Below are positions 14,061 to 17,864 of a DNA stretch of 17,864 nucleotides, in pieces. Under the pieces are notes generated by a model. It was not told the origin of the DNA. It was given only the letters and a program-made list of their open reading frames with translations, and did no database searches. Numbering within the stretch: the first letter of the stretch is position 1; the number at the start of each line of letters is the position of its first letter. This DNA comes from Ignavibacteriales bacterium (GTDB taxonomy: Bacteria > Bacteroidota > Ignavibacteria > Ignavibacteriales > Melioribacteraceae). The stretch is from positions 1-17,864 of the forward strand of contig JAGVBL010000283.1 of NCBI GenBank assembly GCA_020059785.1, given 5' to 3'. The position numbers and the translations under genes were made by a program.

Positions 14061-16040
14061 TTATTCTTCTTTCTTAGCTCTCATAGAATCCCAGATCATA
14101 TAAACCGCAATTAAACTGAGCATAATCAAAGCAACTAATTCAGCAGAATGAGTTTCCTGCCATTCAGTTTGAACCCAATTATAACCGGCGTACCGAAGAA
14201 TAGCACTAATTACACCAAAGAGGGCGCCGCCGGCAATAAAACCGGATGCAATAAGTGTTCCTCTTTCGCGTCTTGCTGTATTAAGTTTATCATCTTTGCT
14301 GCGTGTGGAAACAAAGTGTGCAATCAATCCGCCGAATAATAGAGGCATGTTTAATTCCATTGGTATATACATACCAAGTGCGAATGCAAGAGCCGGCACT
14401 TTAAGAATTGTAAGGATTAATGCCAGGAAGGCGCCGCCGAGATACAGAATCCATGGCGCTGGCTGATTCGACATCAACGGCTGAATTACAGCTGCCATTG
14501 CGTTTGCCTGTGGTGCAACCAATGCGTTGTCACCAGTGAATCCGTAAGTTTCATTCAATACCATTATTATCCACGCAACAGTTGCGGCGGAGAATATTGT
14601 ACCGACGAACTTCCATCTCTCCTGTTTATAAGGTGATGAACCGAGCCAGTAACCGATTTTGAGATCGGTAATGAATGCACCGGCTTGCGAAAGTGCAGTA
14701 CATACAACACCACCTATTATCAATGCAGAAACCATTCCAGCCGGACCGCTTAATCCTACCGAAACAAGAACTGCAGATGAAAGTATCAATGTCATCAGGG
14801 TCATTCCGCTTACCGGGTTAGTGCCAACAATCGCAATTGCTGTGGCAGCAACTGTAGTAAACAAAAATGAAATGATAAGTACAATAAGTAAACCGACGAG
14901 TGCCTGAGCTAAGTTATCAACAACACCGAACAGGAAGAATACAAATACCAATACTGCTACAATTAACAATCCAATGAAAATAATTTTCATCGGAAGGTCC
15001 TTTTGTGTACGGATACTTTCCTCGTGAATTTTTTTACCGAATAATTCCTGGAAACCAAGCGTGAATGCTTTTTTGATAATTCCAGATGATCTGATAATTC
15101 CAATTAATCCAGCCATTGCAATTCCGCCGATGCCGATGTGACGCACATACGATCTGAAAATCTGTTCTGCCGACATATCCTTAATCAGTAGTGTAATGTT
15201 GTTGCCAACCGGTTCTATAATGTGCTGACCGAAATAAGCAACAACAGGAACAAGAACAAACCATGATAGAAACGAACCCGCAGCAATTATTGCAGAATAT
15301 TTAAGACCGATTATATAACCGAGTCCGAGTATTGCAGTGCTCGAACTAACACGGAATTCGAGTTTGATTTTTTCAGCAAGTGTCTGTCCTATTCCAACCA
15401 CTTTAGTTGTAATTACTTCGCTCCACCATCCAAAAGCGGCAACAATAAAATCATAAATCCCTCCAATCAAACCGGCAACAACCAGTACGAAAGCCTGACC
15501 ACCTCCTTTTTCTCCGGCTACAAGAACTTCTGTAGTTGCGGTTGCTTCAGGGAATGGAAATTTGCCGTGCATCTCCGATACAAAATATTTTCTAAACGGA
15601 ACGAGAAATAAAATGCCAAGAAATCCACCAAGCAGAGATGCAAAAAAGATCTGGTAGAAATCGGCTTGAAGATTTAATATGTAAAGAGCCGGAATTGTGA
15701 AAATTGCACCGGCTACAATTGTACCCGATGTAGCACCGATCGATTGAATAATTACATTCTGCCCAAGAGCACCTTTCTTCTTAAATGCAGCCGATAATCC
15801 TACTGCAAGAATTGCAATCGGTATTGCCGCTTCAAAGACTTGTCCAATTTTTAATCCGAGGTAAGCAGCTGCTGCAGTGAAAATAATTGCCATGATTATA
15901 CCGGTGATAACCGAGTAAGGAGTTACTTCAGGGTAATCCTTATTAGGCGACATTACCGGAATATACTCTTCGCCCGGTTTTAATTCCGAATATGCGTTGT
16001 GCGGTAATCCGGTTGATGTTGGTTTTTCGTGTGAACTCAT
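14061..16040 (-). CDS. OPT family oligopeptide transporter
   Basis: 659-aa polytopic inner-membrane transporter of the OPT family, which carries oligopeptides or metal-peptide chelates, usually with protons. The hydrophilic N-terminus (1-40, with LKPGEEYIPVMSP) is typical of bacterial OPT proteins. Many membrane segments follow, and the family motifs are visible: AYLGLKIGQVFEAAIP (59-74), GKFPFPEATATTEVL (159-173), VGTNPVSGMTLMTLIL (405-420) and a later GGLIAHF stretch. Length is normal for bacterial OPTs. ATG 16040 is preceded by AGGAG (minus strand). An unknown membrane protein gene ends 40 bp upstream and is probably co-transcribed; a strong terminator follows. With exported PepF next door and S46 enzymes in the same region, peptide import is more likely than siderophore or metal-chelate uptake. 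Confidence 0.93.
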   Translation of the reverse strand: MSSHEKPTSTGLPHNAYSELKPGEEYIPVMSPNKDYPEVTPYSVITGIIMAIIFTAAAAYLGLKIGQVFEAAIPIAILAVGLSAAFKKKGALGQNVIIQSIGATSGTIVAGAIFTIPALYILNLQADFYQIFFASLLGGFLGILFLVPFRKYFVSEMHGKFPFPEATATTEVLVAGEKGGGQAFVLVVAGLIGGIYDFIVAAFGWWSEVITTKVVGIGQTLAEKIKLEFRVSSSTAILGLGYIIGLKYSAIIAAGSFLSWFVLVPVVAYFGQHIIEPVGNNITLLIKDMSAEQIFRSYVRHIGIGGIAMAGLIGIIRSSGIIKKAFTLGFQELFGKKIHEESIRTQKDLPMKIIFIGLLIVAVLVFVFFLFGVVDNLAQALVGLLIVLIISFLFTTVAATAIAIVGTNPVSGMTLMTLILSSAVLVSVGLSGPAGMVSALIIGGVVCTALSQAGAFITDLKIGYWLGSSPYKQERWKFVGTIFSAATVAWIIMVLNETYGFTGDNALVAPQANAMAAVIQPLMSNQPAPWILYLGGAFLALILTILKVPALAFALGMYIPMELNMPLLFGGLIAHFVSTRSKDDKLNTARRERGTLIASGFIAGGALFGVISAILRYAGYNWVQTEWQETHSAELVALIMLSLIAVYMIWDSMRAKKEE

Positions 16041-16080
16041 TTTTACTCCTGAATTAATAGGATTTGAATTCTACAATTAA

Positions 16081-16884
16081 TTAATGACTTTCTATTTTAC
16101 TGTAATCCAATTCACTTCCAAGAACACTATGAGGAATTAAAAACACAATCAGCATAACAACTGCGGCAATTAAAACCCAGAGTTTCGGGTTGGGTGATTT
16201 TTTGATTTTATACCATGCAAAAATCCAGACTAATGCTGCAATAAGAGTTTTATTATCTGTAAGATCGTATCCGAAAGGAAATCCGGTCCATAATGCACCA
16301 AATGCATATTGCTGAACGAGAGGACCGAGAATGAATCCGCCAATTAGAAGTATTCCGATTGTCCATTCCGTAAGTTTTTTAAAATCTGGTTCTTCGTTAA
16401 AATATTCCAGACCGGTTCTCGTTGAAAGAAGCATTGCCGCAAACATGAATATTACATGTGGAATCAATAACCAAATTGGTACATCATCTTTGAACCTGAT
16501 TACAACAGCTCTATCATTAGGAGCATCAATTACTTTTTCATCTTTATATAACTCAACATAATATTCAAGTTTGCCCGCAGAAGGTTGTTTGGGAAGAAAC
16601 GCTGTTAAAGTATCGTTACCGGACATTTCCACACGGTTATATTCTTTATCGAACTTGTATTTACGCCAGAATAAAACTCCTTTAACAGAATTATCATTTA
16701 CTGCTAATGATACTTTACAATCCTCCGAAGTAGAGTGACTTCTATCGAATTTGTATTTTAATTCTTTTCCTTCAAATGTAACTTTACCGGAGAGTGGATA
16801 GGTTGGACCTGTCATTCTTTGAAATACTGCCGATGCCGCCGTTATAATGAATGCAATTATCCAGAAGAGTACAATTTTTTTCAT
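16081..16884 (-). CDS. Membrane protein of unknown function linked to the OPT transporter
   Basis: 267-aa protein from ATG 16884. An in-frame TTG at 16920 would add 12 polar residues before the signal anchor, so I prefer the ATG. Layout: membrane segment 4-20 (IVLFWIIAFIITAASAV); a beta-rich extracytoplasmic domain about 28-133 (YPLSGKVTFEGKELKYKF, DNSVKGVLFWRKY, GKLEYYVELYKDEKVI); then four hydrophobic segments near 136-153, 174-192, 213-225 and 236-251. Between the third and fourth membrane segments is a conserved-looking GPLVQQYAFGALWTGFPFG and YDLTDNKT loop rich in aromatic residues. No catalytic motif. Being first in a two-gene unit with the OPT gene, it may be an accessory, assembly or sensing subunit of that transporter; this is inference from linkage only. 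Confidence 0.75.
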   Translation of the reverse strand: MKKIVLFWIIAFIITAASAVFQRMTGPTYPLSGKVTFEGKELKYKFDRSHSTSEDCKVSLAVNDNSVKGVLFWRKYKFDKEYNRVEMSGNDTLTAFLPKQPSAGKLEYYVELYKDEKVIDAPNDRAVVIRFKDDVPIWLLIPHVIFMFAAMLLSTRTGLEYFNEEPDFKKLTEWTIGILLIGGFILGPLVQQYAFGALWTGFPFGYDLTDNKTLIAALVWIFAWYKIKKSPNPKLWVLIAAVVMLIVFLIPHSVLGSELDYSKIESH

Positions 16885-16990
16885 GTTAGATTCTGATTTC
16901 TTTAGGAAATTATGCCGCAACTTAGGAAATGTTAATCATTTGGACAACGGTTTTCGGAGGATAGCCTTAAGATTTTGAATAGCGATTTCT

Positions 16991-17058
16991 GATTCTGGAT
17001 ACTTGATTCTGGATACTCGATTCTTGTCTCTGGATACTGGCATCTAGATACTTGATAC
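16991..17058. repeat. Degenerate 14-bp tandem repeat (GATTCTGGATACT)
   Basis: Two exact copies of GATTCTGGATACT at 16991-17003 and 17005-17017 are followed by decayed copies (17019-17058, still showing CTGGATACT and AGATACTTGATAC). Non-coding, upstream of the OPT-linked gene; it grades through 17070-17105 into the hexamer array. Confidence 0.7.
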
Positions 17059-17105
17059 GTTATAAAGATAATTCCTGATCCTGATTCATTTCTTGCTCAT
17101 GCCAT

Positions 17106-17249
17106 GCTCTTGTTCATGCTCTTGCTCTCGTTCATGCTCTTGCTCTTGTTCATGCTCTTGTTCATGCTCTTGCTCTTGTTCATGCTCTTGCTCTTGTTCA
17201 TGCTCTTGCTCTTGTTCATGCTCTTGTTCATGCTCTTGCTCTTGTTCTA
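17106..17249. repeat. Hexamer tandem array, 24 units, 18-bp higher-order pattern
   Basis: The array is built from A = GCTCTT and B = GTTCAT. The order is A B A A' B A A B A B A A B A A B A A B A B A A B', i.e. mostly AAB (18 bp) with occasional AB (12 bp); A' is GCTCTC and B' is GTTCTA. Near-perfect copies imply recent expansion by slippage or unequal exchange. The plus strand reads as alternating Cys-Ser in one frame, but nothing supports translation. Its right end forms the 3' end of the Cys-rich ORF on the minus strand. Confidence 0.9.
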
Positions 17250-17422
17250 TTGAAGCATCTATTGTTCTTATTATTATAACGCTTAAAATGCTTGCACCAG
17301 ACAGCTAATTCTTTTCTGCAAGCACCAATCGAAGACGGAGCGCTAAAGGAAGTGTATTTACATGAGTAGTCGCAAAAAAGCGGGAAATCGATTTTCTCTT
17401 TTTTTATTCCGCCACGTTTCAT
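17228..17422 (-). CDS. Small Cys-rich protein (64 aa) with repeat-derived C-terminus
   Basis: The 64-residue frame from ATG 17422 reads MKRGGIKKEKIDFPLFCDY at the N-terminus and has five Cys: C17-x3-C21, C35 (SIGACRKE), C43 (AVWCKHFKRYN) and C56 (KNNRC). The spaced Cys, Trp and conserved-looking SFSAPSSIGACRKELAVWC segment look like a small metal-binding or disulfide protein rather than random frame. I have no family name for it. The last seven residues (NRTRARA) and the TGA stop are encoded by the hexamer array, so the array has probably replaced the natural 3' end just after the last Cys. No signal peptide. It is divergent from gmhA with a 72-bp gap; the Shine-Dalgarno is weak. Confidence 0.6.
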   Translation of the reverse strand: MKRGGIKKEKIDFPLFCDYSCKYTSFSAPSSIGACRKELAVWCKHFKRYNNKNNRCFNRTRARA

Positions 17423-17494
17423 TTCTTAAGAGAGTTTGATAACAAACTTTATTATTTTTGACACGGTTCAAATCTAACTAAAAAAGGTGAAGTT

Positions 17495-17864
17495 TTGGAG
17501 AGAGAAAAATTTTTTTCTGAATCACTAAGAGAAAGTTCGCAAGTAAAATTAGAAATAGAAAAAAAATGTAAGGACGAGGTTTTTAAAGCTATTGATATAA
17601 TGGTTAGCGCATATAAAAATGGTAAAAAGGTTCTTCTATGTGGTAACGGAGGAAGTGCTGCCGATTGCCAGCATATAGCAACAGAATTAATGATACGTTT
17701 AAGTCATGATGTTAAACGACCCGCTTTACCAGCTATTGCACTAACGACAGACACTTCTAATTTAACCGCCGGCGGAAATGACATCGGTTTTGAAAATGTG
17801 TTTGCAAGAAGTATAGAAGGTCTTGGAAACGAAGGAGATGTTTTAATTGCAATTTCCACAAGCG
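17495..17864 (+). CDS. gmhA: D-sedoheptulose-7-phosphate isomerase, N-terminal part (3' end beyond window)
   Basis: First 123 codons of a SIS-domain isomerase that converts sedoheptulose-7-P to D-glycero-D-manno-heptose-7-P, the first step of the LPS inner-core heptose pathway in the cytoplasm. Visible: an N-terminal helix (1-45), the phosphate-binding VLLCGNGGSAADCQHIATEL, LTTDTSNLTAGGNDIGFENVF, and the start of the second SIS motif (GDVLIAISTS) at the window edge. The start is TTG 17495, with AAAGGTGA (17483-17490) four bases upstream; the first in-frame ATG is far inside the conserved domain. The gene is divergent from the Cys-rich ORF. With manB it indicates a Gram-negative envelope with heptose-containing LPS or a related heptosylated surface glycan. 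Confidence 0.93.
   Translation, partial: MEREKFFSESLRESSQVKLEIEKKCKDEVFKAIDIMVSAYKNGKKVLLCGNGGSAADCQHIATELMIRLSHDVKRPALPAIALTTDTSNLTAGGNDIGFENVFARSIEGLGNEGDVLIAISTS

Noticed and set aside
17106..17249. CRISPR-like array
   Set aside because: Units are 6/12/18 bp and contiguous, with no unique spacers and no cas gene nearby.
17093..17308. Plus-strand ORF encoding a long Cys-Ser repeat protein
   Set aside because: It is simply the hexamer array read in one frame; no ribosome-binding site, no unique sequence, and all three plus frames are open across the array.
17290..17323. GCTTGCA/TGCAAGC inverted repeat as terminator or operator
   Set aside because: It lies inside the Cys-rich coding frame with a 20-nt loop, with both arms encoding protein; probably chance.

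Overview
The window looks like a chromosomal segment of a Gram-negative member of the Bacteroidota/Ignavibacteriota group. The evidence is an AT-rich sequence, several exported proteins whose signal peptides end in a Gln after an Ala or Ser, three S46-family dipeptidyl-peptidases, secreted proteins combining a carboxypeptidase-regulatory-like domain with a TonB-plug-like domain, and a gmhA gene for LPS heptose. An Ignavibacteria-type genome is my best guess. This is inferred from gene style only; there is no rRNA or marker gene in the window.

Layout. Positions 1-6456 hold three S46 serine dipeptidyl-peptidase paralogues on the minus strand. The first is cut by the window edge. A plus-strand gene for a putative lipoprotein with TolB-like propeller repeats interrupts the series. 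At 6577-6885 (minus) lies a small double zinc-ribbon gene that lacks any ATG, GTG or TTG start but has a near-perfect Shine-Dalgarno. Divergent from it is manB (phosphomannomutase, 7090-8436), followed by a 71-aa protein of unknown function. A class V aminotransferase-fold gene (8775-9935, minus) converges on these.

The stretch 9936-10390 carries a 52-codon ORF and a compact, highly self-complementary 104-nt element that may be a structured RNA or a palindromic repeat. Two tandem paralogous secreted proteins follow (10391-11997); each has a regulatory-like domain plus a plug-like domain and no barrel. Then come three minus-strand genes: exported oligoendopeptidase F, an OPT-family transporter, and an unknown membrane protein directly upstream of the transporter. 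A strong intrinsic terminator separates the transporter from the peptidase gene. The right end holds a 14-bp degenerate repeat, a hexamer array with an 18-bp higher-order unit, a small Cys-rich gene whose 3' end runs into that array, and the start of gmhA.

Functionally the window is dominated by peptide use: exported dipeptidyl-peptidases, an exported endo-oligopeptidase and an oligopeptide transporter. Together they would trim and import peptides in an amino-acid-consuming lifestyle. manB and gmhA supply sugar precursors for surface polysaccharide and LPS. Short inverted repeats sharing the core CCTTGAAGGT/ACCTTCAAGG sit at two of the three convergent gene ends and probably act in both directions.

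I found no CRISPR array, transposase, phage gene, toxin-antitoxin pair or recognised defence system. The most novel-looking items are the zinc-ribbon gene without a canonical start, the structured 104-nt element, the OPT-linked membrane protein, the barrel-less plug pair and the repeat-invaded Cys-rich gene.
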